Shown: positions 1 to 9,556 of the stretch, in pieces | Position numbering within the stretch: position 1 is the stretch's first letter | Layout of the letters: each line of letters begins with the position of its first letter | Assembly (NCBI GenBank): GCA_023091665.1 | Contig: JALJCQ010000027.1 | Coordinates: forward strand, 744,001-808,000 | Reading direction: 5' to 3' | Length of the DNA: 64,000 nt | Source of the DNA: Pythium myriotylum | Taxonomy: Eukaryota > Oomycota > Peronosporomycetes > Pythiales > Pythiaceae | The notes under the pieces: generated by a model | What the model was told of the DNA's origin: nothing | The model's input: the letters and a program-made list of their open reading frames with translations, nothing else | The model's database searches: none | Made by a program: the position numbers and the translations under genes

Positions 1-188
1 ACTTAGGATCGTCGAAAAAGATCGCTTTTTTTGATAGGTGCGTTTCTCCACGTAGCGTGGTCCACACTACTCCCGTACTTCAACTTTTCTTTCTGTGGTC
101 CACACTGTTTCCGCCCCGCACCCGACCCGACCACACATGACTGTCGCTCCTCGTGACGGACCTGCAGCTCACCTCGCCTTTTGACAAG

Positions 189-1820
189 ATGCAGCGCTCC
201 TCCCGTGCGCTGCTGCGCGCCGCCGCGCGCTCCGCCGCTCGGGCCTCGGCCGCCGCCGCCTCCTCCACGAGCCTCCGCGCCGCGCGCGTCGCTGCGCCTC
301 TCGCGCGCTCCCGCTCGCCGCTGCTCTCCGCCTCGGCGCTCCGCAGCGCGCAGGTCGTGCGAACCTTCTCGACCTCCGGCGCCGTCGTCGACGTGCCCGT
401 GCCGTCCATGGGCGACTCGATCTCCGAGGGAACCGTTGTCGAATGGCTCAAGAACCCCGGTGACGCGATTGCTGCCGATGACGTCGTCGTCGTGCTCGAG
501 ACCGACAAGGTCAGCGTCGACGTACGCGCGCCATTCGCAGGCACGCTCGTGAAGCAGCTCGCGGCCATCGACGAGAACGTGAGCGTCGGTGCGGCGCTCT
601 TCCAGGTCGCCCAGGGCGAGGGTGCTGCTGCGGCGGCCCCCTCGGCCCCTGCAGCCCAGGCCTCGTCTGAGCCGGCCGCCGCCGCCCCGGCTGCTGCTGC
701 TGCTGCTCCGACCGGTGAGCCTGAGACCGTCGTGGTTCCTTCGATGGGCGACTCCATCTCGGAAGGCACCATTGTGTCGTGGCTCAAGAGTGTCGGCGAT
801 GCCGTCGTCTCGGATGACGTTGTCGTGGTCATTGAGACCGACAAGGTCAGCGTTGATGTGCGTGCTCCCAAGTCCGGTGTCATCCAGGAGGTGCTCGCCA
901 ACGTCGACGAGGTCGTCGCCATCGGCGCCCCTCTCTTCAAGCTCGTGCCGGGTGCTGCCGCTGCTCCTGCCGCCCCTGCTGCTGCTTCGGCACCGGCGCC
1001 GTCGGCCCCGACCCCAGCTGCGGCCCCGAAGGCGGCGGCCGCTCCCGCCAAGCCAGCGGCTCCGGCTGCTCCTGCGGCGTCCCAGATCATCAACCCGCTC
1101 TCGTTCAACGCTGATCGCGTCGTTCGCCGTGAGAAGATGAGCCGCATGCGTCTCCGCACGGCCGAGCGCCTCAAGGAGTCCCAGAACACGACGGCCAGTC
1201 TCACCACCTTCCAGGAGCTTGACATGACCAACATCATGAACCTGCGCAAGACGTACAAGGATGACTTCGAGAAGAAGCACGGTGTGAAGCTCGGCTTCAT
1301 GTCGGCGTTCATCAAGGCGTCCGCGTCGGCTCTGCTCGAGGTGCCCGGCGTGAACGCGATGATCGACGATGCTCGCCAGGAGATCGTCTACCGCGACTTC
1401 GTCGACATGAGCGTGGCTGTCTCGACACCGAAGGGTCTCGTCACGCCGGTGATCCAGAACACCGAGTCGATGAGCTTCGCGGACATCGAGAAGAAGCTCG
1501 CGGAGCTCGCCGAGAAGGCTCGTGCTGGCAAGCTGACCCTCGAAGAGATGACTGGTGGTAACTTCACCATCTCGAACGGTGGTGTCTTCGGCTCCCTCAT
1601 GGGTACGCCGATCATCAACCTGCCGCAGACTGCGATCCTGGGCATGCACGCGACCAAGATGCGCCCGGTTGTGCTGAACGGCCAGGTGGTCGCGCGCCCC
1701 ATGATGTACCTCGCGCTCACTTACGACCACCGTCTCATTGATGGCCGGGAAGCCGTGACGGCGCTCAAGTCCATCGCCGACAAGGTTGAGAACCCGGAGC
1801 GCCTGTTGTTGGACTTGTAG
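189..1820 (+). CDS. DLST: Dihydrolipoamide succinyltransferase, E2 of 2-oxoglutarate dehydrogenase, mitochondrial
   Basis: This is the E2 core of the mitochondrial 2-oxoglutarate dehydrogenase complex, which transfers the succinyl group from lipoamide to CoA in the citric acid cycle. The 543-residue product starts with an Arg/Ala/Ser-rich stretch of about 65 residues that looks like a mitochondrial presequence. Two lipoyl domains follow, each with the ETDKVSVDV lipoylation motif (Lys about 107 and 219), joined by Ala/Pro-rich linkers. The acyltransferase domain begins near residue 303 and ends with [12 protein letters not shown], where His514 and Asp518 are the catalytic pair. I see no clear E3-binding domain between the linker and core. 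The first ATG in frame was chosen; the open frame extends upstream only through a GTG. Two lipoyl domains are unusual for an E2o. The family call is firm. Confidence 0.95.
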   Translation: MQRSSRALLRAAARSAARASAAAASSTSLRAARVAAPLARSRSPLLSASALRSAQVVRTFSTSGAVVDVPVPSMGDSISEGTVVEWLKNPGDAIAADDVVVVLETDKVSVDVRAPFAGTLVKQLAAIDENVSVGAALFQVAQGEGAAAAAPSAPAAQASSEPAAAAPAAAAAAPTGEPETVVVPSMGDSISEGTIVSWLKSVGDAVVSDDVVVVIETDKVSVDVRAPKSGVIQEVLANVDEVVAIGAPLFKLVPGAAAAPAAPAAASAPAPSAPTPAAAPKAAAAPAKPAAPAAPAASQIINPLSFNADRVVRREKMSRMRLRTAERLKESQNTTASLTTFQELDMTNIMNLRKTYKDDFEKKHGVKLGFMSAFIKASASALLEVPGVNAMIDDARQEIVYRDFVDMSVAVSTPKGLVTPVIQNTESMSFADIEKKLAELAEKARAGKLTLEEMTGGNFTISNGGVFGSLMGTPIINLPQTAILGMHATKMRPVVLNGQVVARPMMYLALTYDHRLIDGREAVTALKSIADKVENPERLLLDL

Positions 1821-2122
1821 ACACCAAGAGGAGAACGCATTGGCTGCAACCGAAAAGCAGGCTGAGCTTTAGACGCTCGGCATGCCGAAAACACTTGGCA
1901 CAACAACAATTTACACACATGTCTTCCACGAACTGTCCTCGCAAATGACGTTGTAAACACATACTGGAACCGTGAAAACATGACAGGAGACAACACAGCG
2001 ACAGCAGAATGACTAGAAAGGCGAAACTTTCATTCTCCATTGGAAACAACTCCTTAAGATTGTGGTGGTTGCAAGTGGACCTAGACAACCGAAGAAGCAG
2101 AAGACTCGTAAAACAAGAATAT
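1821..2122. other. Convergent 3' intergenic region
   Basis: This holds the 3' untranslated regions of the DLST gene and the convergent RPL5 gene. No further gene, repeat or RNA is visible. Confidence 0.6.
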
Positions 2123-3028
2123 TTACTCGTCCTTCGAGGCGGCGTAAGCCTTCTTCTGGGCGACACGAGCCTTGCGCTGGGCGAGCGAGCGCTTGGCCGG
2201 CTTCTTGTACTTCTTGTCGAAGGTGTGGGTCTTCTTCGGGGCCGGCGAAGGGTCCGCGCGGATGGCCTCGTGGACCTTCTCGACGAGCTCCTCGATGTCG
2301 TCACCCGAGATACCGGCCTCGGTGTACTTGGCGTAGTGCGAGGCAAGCATGTCCGGATCGTCCTCCTCAAGCTCCTTCATGTGGTCCGCGACGTGGACAC
2401 CCATGATACGGTCACGGTGGACCTCGGCATCGTACGACTTGTCGTCGCGGTTGTAGCCCGGGAAGCGCTTCTCCGAGTGCGGGATGTCGAGACCGGCATC
2501 GGCAGCACCCTTGAGGGCGCCGAAGACACGGTGGCCCGTGGTGGTCGTGCGGAGACCGACATCAAGGTAAGCACGGAACGGACGCTTCTCGTCGGCGACC
2601 TCCTCGACGTAGTAGGTGCGGCCGTTGGCCTCGGTCTTGACGATCTCGCCGGTCACCTCGGTGTTGCCCTCGTAGTCCTCGTCGAGGCCGAGCTTCTGGA
2701 GCACACGGCGGCCGACAAGGAGACCCGTCGCGTAGGCGGCGGTGTAGTTCTTGAGGCCGAGTGTGTAGCCGTAGCGCGGGAGCTCGCTCGAGTAGGCCGA
2801 GGCGAGGATCTTGTCGCCGTCGATCTCGGCGTACGCGATCTGGCAGATGACCTGCTTGTTGGTGATGCGCACGACAAGGCGGTACTTGGGCGAGTTGTAC
2901 TTGTTCTTGTCCTGCGCGATGAGGCGCTTACGGGCGCGGTAGTCCGTCTTGCCCTCGCGGCGACGACGGAACTTGACCTGGAAGCGCTTGAAGTACGCCT
3001 TGTTCTTGGTGACCTTGACGAAAGCCAT
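2123..3028 (-). CDS. RPL5: 60S ribosomal protein L5 (uL18)
   Basis: This is large-subunit ribosomal protein L5 (uL18), which binds 5S rRNA in the central protuberance. The 301-residue product is the normal eukaryotic length. The start [20 protein letters not shown] and the basic stretch [16 protein letters not shown] are diagnostic, and the C-terminus is Lys/Arg-rich as expected. The ATG at 3028 was chosen because it gives the conserved N-terminus; the frame stays open for 67 codons upstream, but that sequence does not resemble L5. No intron is apparent in the coding region. It is transcribed divergently from RPL14, sharing a short upstream region. Confidence 0.96.
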   Translation of the reverse strand: MAFVKVTKNKAYFKRFQVKFRRRREGKTDYRARKRLIAQDKNKYNSPKYRLVVRITNKQVICQIAYAEIDGDKILASAYSSELPRYGYTLGLKNYTAAYATGLLVGRRVLQKLGLDEDYEGNTEVTGEIVKTEANGRTYYVEEVADEKRPFRAYLDVGLRTTTTGHRVFGALKGAADAGLDIPHSEKRFPGYNRDDKSYDAEVHRDRIMGVHVADHMKELEEDDPDMLASHYAKYTEAGISGDDIEELVEKVHEAIRADPSPAPKKTHTFDKKYKKPAKRSLAQRKARVAQKKAYAASKDE

Positions 3029-3356
3029 GGTTCCTACGGAGATGTTTCGGAGTGGCCATGCATACGGCGGGGCCTCGTGAGCAGCTCCGGGTTTGACTGG
3101 ACGAGCCATCGCCACCCAAAAACCCACCGGTTCGTAACGGAATCGGGTATAGTTCGTTGTATGCGTTCCCAGAGGTACGCGAATATCCACCAATCCCATT
3201 GCGTGATTGGGCTTTTGGAGGGTTCCCATTGGCAGATAATGGGATTTCGTGGTATTCGGGAGGATGACTGGTGCGAAGCGCAGGGGTGGCGGCAGCCCGT
3301 GAGCAGCTCAAGGCCATTCGCACGGCACTTTGTTTGGCGTTTTACCTAGAGCAACA
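3029..3356. promoter_or_regulatory. Shared divergent promoter region of RPL5 and RPL14
   Basis: Only 328 bp separate the start codons of RPL5 (minus) and RPL14 (plus), so both promoters and both 5' leaders must lie here or in the RPL14 first intron. The shared promoter is inferred from layout; I did not identify a defined core element. Confidence 0.55.
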
Positions 3357-4108
3357 ATGGTGCGTGACGACGCGCTCGCGGCCGGCGGAGTGGCGTGAGG
3401 GGGCGAGTGTGCGTGGGTGTGTGACGTGTGCGAAGGCGCGGCCGAGAGCTCCGCGCGACGGATGAGCGAGACGACTCACTGGACAGACCAATGCGGCCGA
3501 GAGGTTCCCACGGAGCAGCGCGGCTCACGAGATTTTACAGCGCGCGCAGTATCAGCGTTTTTACTTTATGCAGCGGCTTGCGATCGTCGTCGAGGAACGA
3601 GCGGCACGTCGCACGCGCTCGCGCACACGCAGCCCACCCCGCCGGCTCGCTCAGACCGCGTTTGGAGTCGTCGGATGGCTGACTGGTGTTGTTGGTGGCA
3701 CAGACCTTCTCCCGATTTGTTCAGATTGGCCGTGTTGCCTTGATTAACTATGGCCCGGACTCAGGCAAGATCGCCACGATCATCGACGTCGTCGACGAGA
3801 ACAAGGTTCTCATTGACGGCCCGTTCTCGGTCACGGGCGTGAACCGCCAGGTGATCTCGTTCAAGCGCCTCGCGCTGACGGACCTCACGGTCGCGATCCC
3901 GCTCCAGGCCCGCGAGAAGACCTTGAAGAAGGCGCTCGAGGCCGCCGGCACGGTCGAGAAGTGGAACAGCACCGCCTGGGCCAAGAAGATCGCCAACAAG
4001 AAGACCCGCGCGTCGCTCAACGACTTCGACCGCTTCAAGCTCATGATCGCCCGCAAGCAGAAGTCGGCTCTCGTCAAGAAGGCCGTCGCTGCCGCCCGCA
4101 AGGCTTAA
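3357..4108 (+). CDS. RPL14: 60S ribosomal protein L14 (eL14), with start-codon-only first exon
   Basis: This is large-subunit ribosomal protein eL14. The recognisable protein runs from TFSRFVQIGRVALINYG to a basic C-terminus ending ARKA, with the family stretch WAKKIANKKTRASLNDFDRF. The conserved N-terminus M-T-F-S-R-F is obtained only by splicing: exon 1 contributes just ATG (3357-3359), followed by a GTGCGT donor; the intron is 3360-3703 (344 bp, ending GGCACAG) and exon 2 is 3704-4108. The product is 135 residues. Without splicing, the best start would add the non-conserved MLLVAQ. The intron is much longer than others in the window, as often seen for first introns of ribosomal-protein genes. 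Exon 2 is certain; exon 1 is inferred. Confidence 0.9.
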
Positions 4109-4536
4109 GTTAGCGGACACGGTTGTTCGGGGAATACAACAGCACGGTGCCTTTAAACCAGTCACCTCCTCTGCCCACGACGTGGCGCTTGGGCGGAGGA
4201 AGGAATGAATCGGATTCGAGCTCTACTCACCTCTCGCTCCCCGCTTCTTATTTTATATATGCGCTGCAAAAGTTGTAGCATGACCTATTCTGCCCTGCTA
4301 GCATTGTGCTTATCGCCAACGCACACTTCCATCCTCAATGGTGACGCACTCGCTTGATTCTGGGGGCAAGCTAGCCCTTCCTGGGAGGGATGCATCGCCA
4401 ACGAAGATGAAGTCAAGAATCCGAGAGCCAAAGTGAACGAGGAAATGATCTGAACAGCACCAGCATGAGAGAAATGGAGACGGAGGTGCGAGTGTCCGGT
4501 CGTGCATAGAAAGTACATTAGTTGTGGTTGTGAGCT
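4109..4536. other. Convergent intergenic region
   Basis: This holds the 3' flanks of RPL14 and of the convergent pseudokinase-NHL gene. There is an AT-rich patch near 4240-4262. Small open frames on the minus strand show no family resemblance and are not called. Confidence 0.5.
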
Positions 4537-6579
4537 TCACAACTTGATGCGCCGGACGCAATCATAGTCCGCGACGTATATCACTCCATTGGACCCCACA
4601 GCTATAGATGTCGGCTGCATGAAGAAGGCAGTCGATGGTGGTCCGTCGACTTTCCCGCTCTTCGTGCACTGTCCAGCGACCGTCGTGACCTCAGAGGTCG
4701 CGATGTTCAGTTTACGGATGCATGTGTTGAGCATGTCAGTGATGTAAAGGTCGTCTCCTGACGGCGAGAACGCAATCCCCATTGCTACATTGAAGCGTGC
4801 GTCCGTCCCAACGGCGTCCTTGTACCCATTCTCCGTCCCACCAGCGACAGTGCCGTAAAACGATCGATCTGCTGCCACTCGTGTTATCCGACTGCCCATC
4901 GTGAAGTAAATGTCATCGTTCTTCGGATGTACCGCCACACTGATGACGTACGTAGCGTGATCGTATACGGAACTGACGGTACCGTGCGTTAGCGAGACCA
5001 TTTGGACATCGCCGAGCGCATTAATGGCGACAAATACGTTGAGGGCGCTGTCGATGGCAATTCCGGAGAGGCCTGGCCATGACGCCTCGATTCTCGGTCC
5101 ATCCCACCCAGCACTCGACGCTCCAGGCCCAGCGACAGAGATCACATAGTCGGGCGAAGCAGACAGCACCAGCTTACGGAGCATTTTGTTACCACCGTCG
5201 GAGATAAGCAGGTCGCCGTCAGGTGTAAACGCGAGGCCACCTATATAAGAAAACTGAGCGTTTTCTGCATCCCCGTTCTGGTAACCGAGTGATGAACCCG
5301 CAGCAACCACAGCCCTGACTCCGTCATCCCATGCCACCCGGTATATCACACCACCATTTGCCGTGTATACGTCTCCACTGTCAGCGACTGCAATTGCTGT
5401 TATTGGGCTCGCGCTAGAGCTGTACCCGAGAGTAGTAACAGAAGGCTGCGATGTCGGTGAAGCTGGACTCGGCGATAGAGAAGGTGTTGGCGATGCCATA
5501 CTACCTACTCCTGATGAACTGCTTGACCGACTTCCTGTAGCGAAGATAATCGTAAGAGATGCCGCGATCGTCACGACCGCCACCACTAACCCCAGCAGTT
5601 TCCAAGGCGTCTGTGCGTTCTTCGAGCCGAGGCCACCGAAAGCTTGTGAAAGAGAAGGCGTGGCATTGCGTACCGAAAGAGTCACATCCATCGATTGGAC
5701 CTTGCTATCTGGTGGCTGCCACGCCGCTGGTGTTGACATATTGACACCATTAGGTGGGATAGTGTGCTTAGCAGGAGGCGCTGGAATCGTGGTTGTGCTC
5801 CGTGGACTACTTCCCAACTCCAGCGTGTGACGCGGGGTAGACATGTGTGCTGCTGAAGCGTACGCAGCGACCTGCGGTGTCACGACCCCCGACTTCGCCG
5901 TGCCGCTCGAGACTGGCTTCGATTCGACGCTGCCTCTCGCAGCTCCAGATGCTAATGTCGTGGCCGCGAGTGCACTCGATCGGATCGTGCGCATGGTCAT
6001 GGTGATGATCTGTACACTGGGTCGAAAGATCGGGTTGTGGTGGCACGCGTCCTGAATGAGCGACCAGGTTTCCCTGTCGATTTTGTCTCCGGCTCGGTCC
6101 GGTAACTGGGTCTCCTTCATTTTTTTGAGCTCGATCACGGCATCGTCATCCAGGTTTGCAAACGGTGGCTCGCCCGTGAGCGCCTCGTACAGCGTCATTC
6201 CGAGCGCATAGACATCAGAAGCTGGTGACGGCACGGCACCAGCTACGCACTCTGGCGCAAGCCATCGCGTGGCATTGGAGACGGAGATGCCGAGTTCTTG
6301 CGGGGTCTTGTCGCCGATGAGGCGGAATCGAAGCGAGTTCCAGTCGAAACTGTGGTCGAGTCCGCCTAGTTGGACGGCCTGGCGATCGTGTGTGACGAGG
6401 ATGTTGGCGCAGCGTAGGTCGCCGTGGACGGTACCTGCTGAATGTAGAGCGGATAGTGCCTGGGTGGCGTGGAAGAGGAGATTGATCGCGAGCTGGGTGC
6501 GCGTATCCTCGTTATCGTGAAGGACCTTGGCCAAGGGCATGTGCCTGGTATCGCTGCTGTGGGGCGATGCGAAAGGCAT
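4537..6579 (-). CDS. Membrane-anchored pseudokinase / NHL-propeller protein, copy 1
   Basis: The 680-residue product combines three parts. Residues about 15-200 match the C-lobe of an oomycete TKL-type kinase, with the catalytic-loop form VHGDLRCANILV, then WLAPE and SDVYALGMTLYE. The N-lobe, including the glycine loop and VAIK lysine, is absent, and the DFG position reads GGLD, so it is probably a pseudokinase. A hydrophobic segment (LLGLVVAVVTIAASLTIIF) lies near residue 340. The C-terminal half has six NHL-type repeats such as IGGLAFTPDGDLLISD, expected to form a six-bladed propeller. The likely topology is a cytoplasmic kinase-like part and an extracytoplasmic propeller. The start aligns with the paralogue at 7084-9165. 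The ligand is unknown. An upstream exon carrying an N-lobe was sought and not seen. Confidence 0.75.
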   Translation of the reverse strand: MPFASPHSSDTRHMPLAKVLHDNEDTRTQLAINLLFHATQALSALHSAGTVHGDLRCANILVTHDRQAVQLGGLDHSFDWNSLRFRLIGDKTPQELGISVSNATRWLAPECVAGAVPSPASDVYALGMTLYEALTGEPPFANLDDDAVIELKKMKETQLPDRAGDKIDRETWSLIQDACHHNPIFRPSVQIITMTMRTIRSSALAATTLASGAARGSVESKPVSSGTAKSGVVTPQVAAYASAAHMSTPRHTLELGSSPRSTTTIPAPPAKHTIPPNGVNMSTPAAWQPPDSKVQSMDVTLSVRNATPSLSQAFGGLGSKNAQTPWKLLGLVVAVVTIAASLTIIFATGSRSSSSSGVGSMASPTPSLSPSPASPTSQPSVTTLGYSSSASPITAIAVADSGDVYTANGGVIYRVAWDDGVRAVVAAGSSLGYQNGDAENAQFSYIGGLAFTPDGDLLISDGGNKMLRKLVLSASPDYVISVAGPGASSAGWDGPRIEASWPGLSGIAIDSALNVFVAINALGDVQMVSLTHGTVSSVYDHATYVISVAVHPKNDDIYFTMGSRITRVAADRSFYGTVAGGTENGYKDAVGTDARFNVAMGIAFSPSGDDLYITDMLNTCIRKLNIATSEVTTVAGQCTKSGKVDGPPSTAFFMQPTSIAVGSNGVIYVADYDCVRRIKL

Positions 6580-7083
6580 GGCTTGGACGCCCCTATCGGC
6601 TTACGAGTAAAGTGTCGACTGGCTTTATCGCCGACTGCACAAACATGGGAACGCTGCATACACCATCGGTTTTGTTTAGCGTTCACGTGCCCGGCGGGCT
6701 ATCTTAAGCGAACTCAATAACGCTTCTTCTGATCGGAACTACTATGACAACTCCGGAGATCCGCCCAGTCAATCAGGTACTGTAGAAAGCGCTTAACATG
6801 CAGTGGGTTTACCAACGAATACTCGGAGCAACAACAACAACACAACCTTTCTCAACACTCAAGATTTTGCACAAGTTACATGTCTACCCTCCCCAAACTA
6901 GCCGATCGACTAAGACTGCCCAACTACACAAGAAGAAACAGTACAAGACCAAAAAGGGGGAAGGAATTCCAACTCCAGCTCCCCCAGGCCCCAAAGCTTG
7001 TTACACAAGACGATAGGTACTAGGCGCTCGACAGTCACCCCTACCAAGCGTTATGAAATACATTCATCTAGATGCGATGGACA
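6580..7083. other. Intergenic region between tandem pseudokinase-NHL genes
   Basis: This contains the 5' flank of copy 1 and the 3' flank of copy 2. The first bases upstream of copy 1 resemble those upstream of the copy 2 start at 9165, with a conserved VQA before the Met, but an in-frame stop lies just upstream in copy 1. Nothing else is recognised. Confidence 0.45.
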
Positions 7084-9165
7084 TCACAGCTTGATGCTGC
7101 GGACGCGATCATAATCTGCGACGTAAATCATCCCGTTGGGTCCCACAGCAATGAACATTGGCTGCGAGAAAAGAGCTGTCAGCGGCGATCCATCAGTCCT
7201 CCCACTTAGAGTACACTGTCCAGCGACCGTCGTGACCTCAGAGGTCGCGATGTTCAGTTTACGGATGCATGTGTTGAGCATGTCAGTGATGTAAAGGTCG
7301 TCTCCTGACGGCGAGAACGCAATCCCCATTGCTACATTGAAGCGTGCGTCCGTCCCAACGGCGTCCTTGTACCCATTCTCCGTCCCACCAGCGACAGTGC
7401 CGTAAAACGATCGATCTGCTGCCACTCGTGTTATCCGACTGCCCATCGTGAAGTAAATGTCATCGTTCTTCGGATGTACCGCCACACTGATGACGTACGT
7501 AGCGTGATCGTATACGGAACTGACGGTACCGTGCGTTAGCGAGACCATTTGGACATCGCCGAGCGCATTAATGGCGACAAATACGTTGAGGGCGCTGTCG
7601 ATGGCAATTCCGGAGAGGCCTGGCCATGACGCCTCGATTCTCGGTCCATCCCATCCAGCACTCGACGCTCCGGGGCCAGCCACAGAGATCACATAGTCAG
7701 ATGAAGTGGAAAACACCAGCTTCCGGAGCATTTTGTTACCACCGTCAGAGATAAGCAGGTCGCCGTCAGGCGTAAACGCAAGACCGCCAATGTAAGAGAA
7801 TTTGGCATATTCCGCGACCCCGTTCTGATATCCGAATGTCGAGCCAGCGGCTATTGATGAGCTGCCCTGGTCATCTCTCGCCAAGCGGTATATCACACCA
7901 CCACTCGCCGTGTACACCTCTCCGTTGTCCGCGACCGTGATCGCCGATATAGGGTTCGAGCTGATGCTATACCTGAGCGTAGTTACGGACGGTTGTGATG
8001 TCGGTGAAACTGGACTGTGGGTCGAGACAGTCGACGAAGAAGAAGGCGTTGGCGATGGCGTACTGCCTGCTCCTGATGGGCTATTTCCGCCAACAGACTG
8101 GGAGGAAGATCCACTTCGAGTAGCCAAGGGAACCGCGATGGACACTGCGATGGCAACCACCACCACCACTGTCATCAGTCGCTTCCACAAAGGTGTCGCG
8201 GCTTTTTTCGAACCAAGACCACCCGACACATTCGAAACAGGAGGTACGCCGTTGAGGACAGCAGCAGCCATATTCACGGGTTGAACCTTGCTATCTGGTG
8301 GCTGCCACGCCGTCGATGTTGACATATTGACACCATTAGGTGGGATAGTGTGCTTAGCAGGAGGCGCTGGAATCGTGGTTGTGCTCCGTGGACTACTTCC
8401 CAACTCCAGCGTGTGACGCGGGATAGACATGTGTGCTGCTGAAGCGTACGCAGCGACCTGCGGTGTCACGACCCCCGACTTCGCCGTGCCGCTCGAGACT
8501 GGCTTCGATTCGACGCTGCCTCTCGCAGCTCCAGATGCTAATGTCGTGGCCGCGAGTGCACTCGATCGGATCGTGCGCATGGTCATGGTGATGATCTGTA
8601 CACTGGGTCGAAAGATCGGGTTGTAGTGGCACGCGTCCTGAATGAGCGACCAGGTTTCCCTGTCGATTTTGTCTCCGGCTCGGTCCGGTAACTGGGTCTC
8701 CTTCATTTTTTTGAGCTCGATCACGGCATCGTCATCCAGGTTTGCAAACGGTGGCTCGCCCGTGAGCGCCTCGTACAGCGTCATTCCGAGCGCATAGACA
8801 TCAGAAGCTGGTGACGGCACAGCACCAGCTACACACTCTGGCGCAAGCCATCGCGTGGCATTGGAGACGGAGATGCCGAGTTCTTGCGGGGTCTTGTCGC
8901 CGATGAGGCGGAATCGAAGCGAGTTCCAGTCGAAACTGTGGTCGAGTCCGCCTAGTTGGACGGCCTGGCGATCGTGTGTGACGAGGATGTTGGCGCAGCG
9001 TAGGTCGCCGTGGACGGTACCTGCTGAATGTAGAGCGGATAGTGCCTGGGTGGCGTGGAAGAGGAGATTGATCGCGAGCTGGGTGCGCGTATCTCCGTTA
9101 TCGTGGAGAACCTCATCCAATGACACAAGCTCGTTCTTGTGGTAAGATGGAGATGCAGAAGCCAT
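7084..9165 (-). CDS. Membrane-anchored pseudokinase / NHL-propeller protein, copy 2
   Basis: This is a tandem paralogue of the gene at 4537-6579 with the same order: kinase C-lobe-like domain without N-lobe and without DFG, a Ser/Thr-rich linker, a membrane segment (LMTVVVVVAIAVSIAVPL) and six NHL repeats ending ADYDRVRSIKL. From the Met at 9165, which aligns with copy 1, it is 693 residues. The frame also has an ATG at 9282 (732 residues), but that start lies inside a perfect inverted repeat and has no counterpart in copy 1. The kinase-like and distal propeller parts are almost identical to copy 1 at DNA level, while the linker, membrane segment and first blade differ. This suggests gene conversion, or selection for diversity around the membrane. 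Confidence 0.75.
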   Translation of the reverse strand: MASASPSYHKNELVSLDEVLHDNGDTRTQLAINLLFHATQALSALHSAGTVHGDLRCANILVTHDRQAVQLGGLDHSFDWNSLRFRLIGDKTPQELGISVSNATRWLAPECVAGAVPSPASDVYALGMTLYEALTGEPPFANLDDDAVIELKKMKETQLPDRAGDKIDRETWSLIQDACHYNPIFRPSVQIITMTMRTIRSSALAATTLASGAARGSVESKPVSSGTAKSGVVTPQVAAYASAAHMSIPRHTLELGSSPRSTTTIPAPPAKHTIPPNGVNMSTSTAWQPPDSKVQPVNMAAAVLNGVPPVSNVSGGLGSKKAATPLWKRLMTVVVVVAIAVSIAVPLATRSGSSSQSVGGNSPSGAGSTPSPTPSSSSTVSTHSPVSPTSQPSVTTLRYSISSNPISAITVADNGEVYTASGGVIYRLARDDQGSSSIAAGSTFGYQNGVAEYAKFSYIGGLAFTPDGDLLISDGGNKMLRKLVFSTSSDYVISVAGPGASSAGWDGPRIEASWPGLSGIAIDSALNVFVAINALGDVQMVSLTHGTVSSVYDHATYVISVAVHPKNDDIYFTMGSRITRVAADRSFYGTVAGGTENGYKDAVGTDARFNVAMGIAFSPSGDDLYITDMLNTCIRKLNIATSEVTTVAGQCTLSGRTDGSPLTALFSQPMFIAVGPNGMIYVADYDRVRSIKL

Positions 9166-9234
9166 GGCTTGGACTTCGCTATCACGTTGAACTCTGAGAT
9201 AGCGTAGCAACTGAGGAAAGGTTTGATTGGCTTT

Positions 9235-9283
9235 GATGCCGGCGGCTGCATGGGCGCAGCCTTCCCATGCAGCCGCCGGCATC
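9235..9283. repeat. Perfect inverted repeat, 20-bp arms
   Basis: Arms at 9235-9254 and 9264-9283 are exact reverse complements separated by a 9-nt loop. The arms are GC-rich and include the ATG of the longest open frame of pseudokinase copy 2. It could form a stable hairpin in DNA or RNA. Confidence 0.9.
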
Positions 9284-9520
9284 CCGAGAGTGTCTGGAGT
9301 GGACGAACGCGAGAGTCTCGTGGTCGCATCTCTCCTAGAGACGGATCAAGTGACGTCAAGTGGCGCCGCGCCACGTCACAGCACGTCTTGCACACTCACT
9401 CCTTTCGAGAATGTCGGTTATCTCGCGCTAAGTTCGGAGCTCCCACTAAGTGCGGCGATCTCCGCCATCTTCCCATCGTGACTCCGTTCCAAATCCAGAA
9501 CCTCCCGACCCACTCGCGCT

Positions 9521-9544
9521 TCTCTCTCTCTCTCTCTCTCTCTC
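9521..9544 (+). repeat. (TC)12 microsatellite in the 5' leader of the BAP31-like gene
   Basis: Twelve TC units end 12 bp before the start codon of the BAP31-like gene. A pyrimidine tract at this place could influence transcription start or translation; that is inference. Confidence 0.85.
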
Positions 9545-9556
9545 GACGCTCTCGCC

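Noticed and set aside
3..1730. 575-codon frame on the minus strand over DLST
   Set aside because: It is antisense to a firmly identified enzyme, has a repetitive Arg/Gly/His composition and no family match; long shadow frames are common opposite GC-rich genes.
3360..3703. Possible snoRNA in the long RPL14 intron
   Set aside because: No pair of C and D boxes with correct spacing, and no clear H/ACA structure, could be found by eye.
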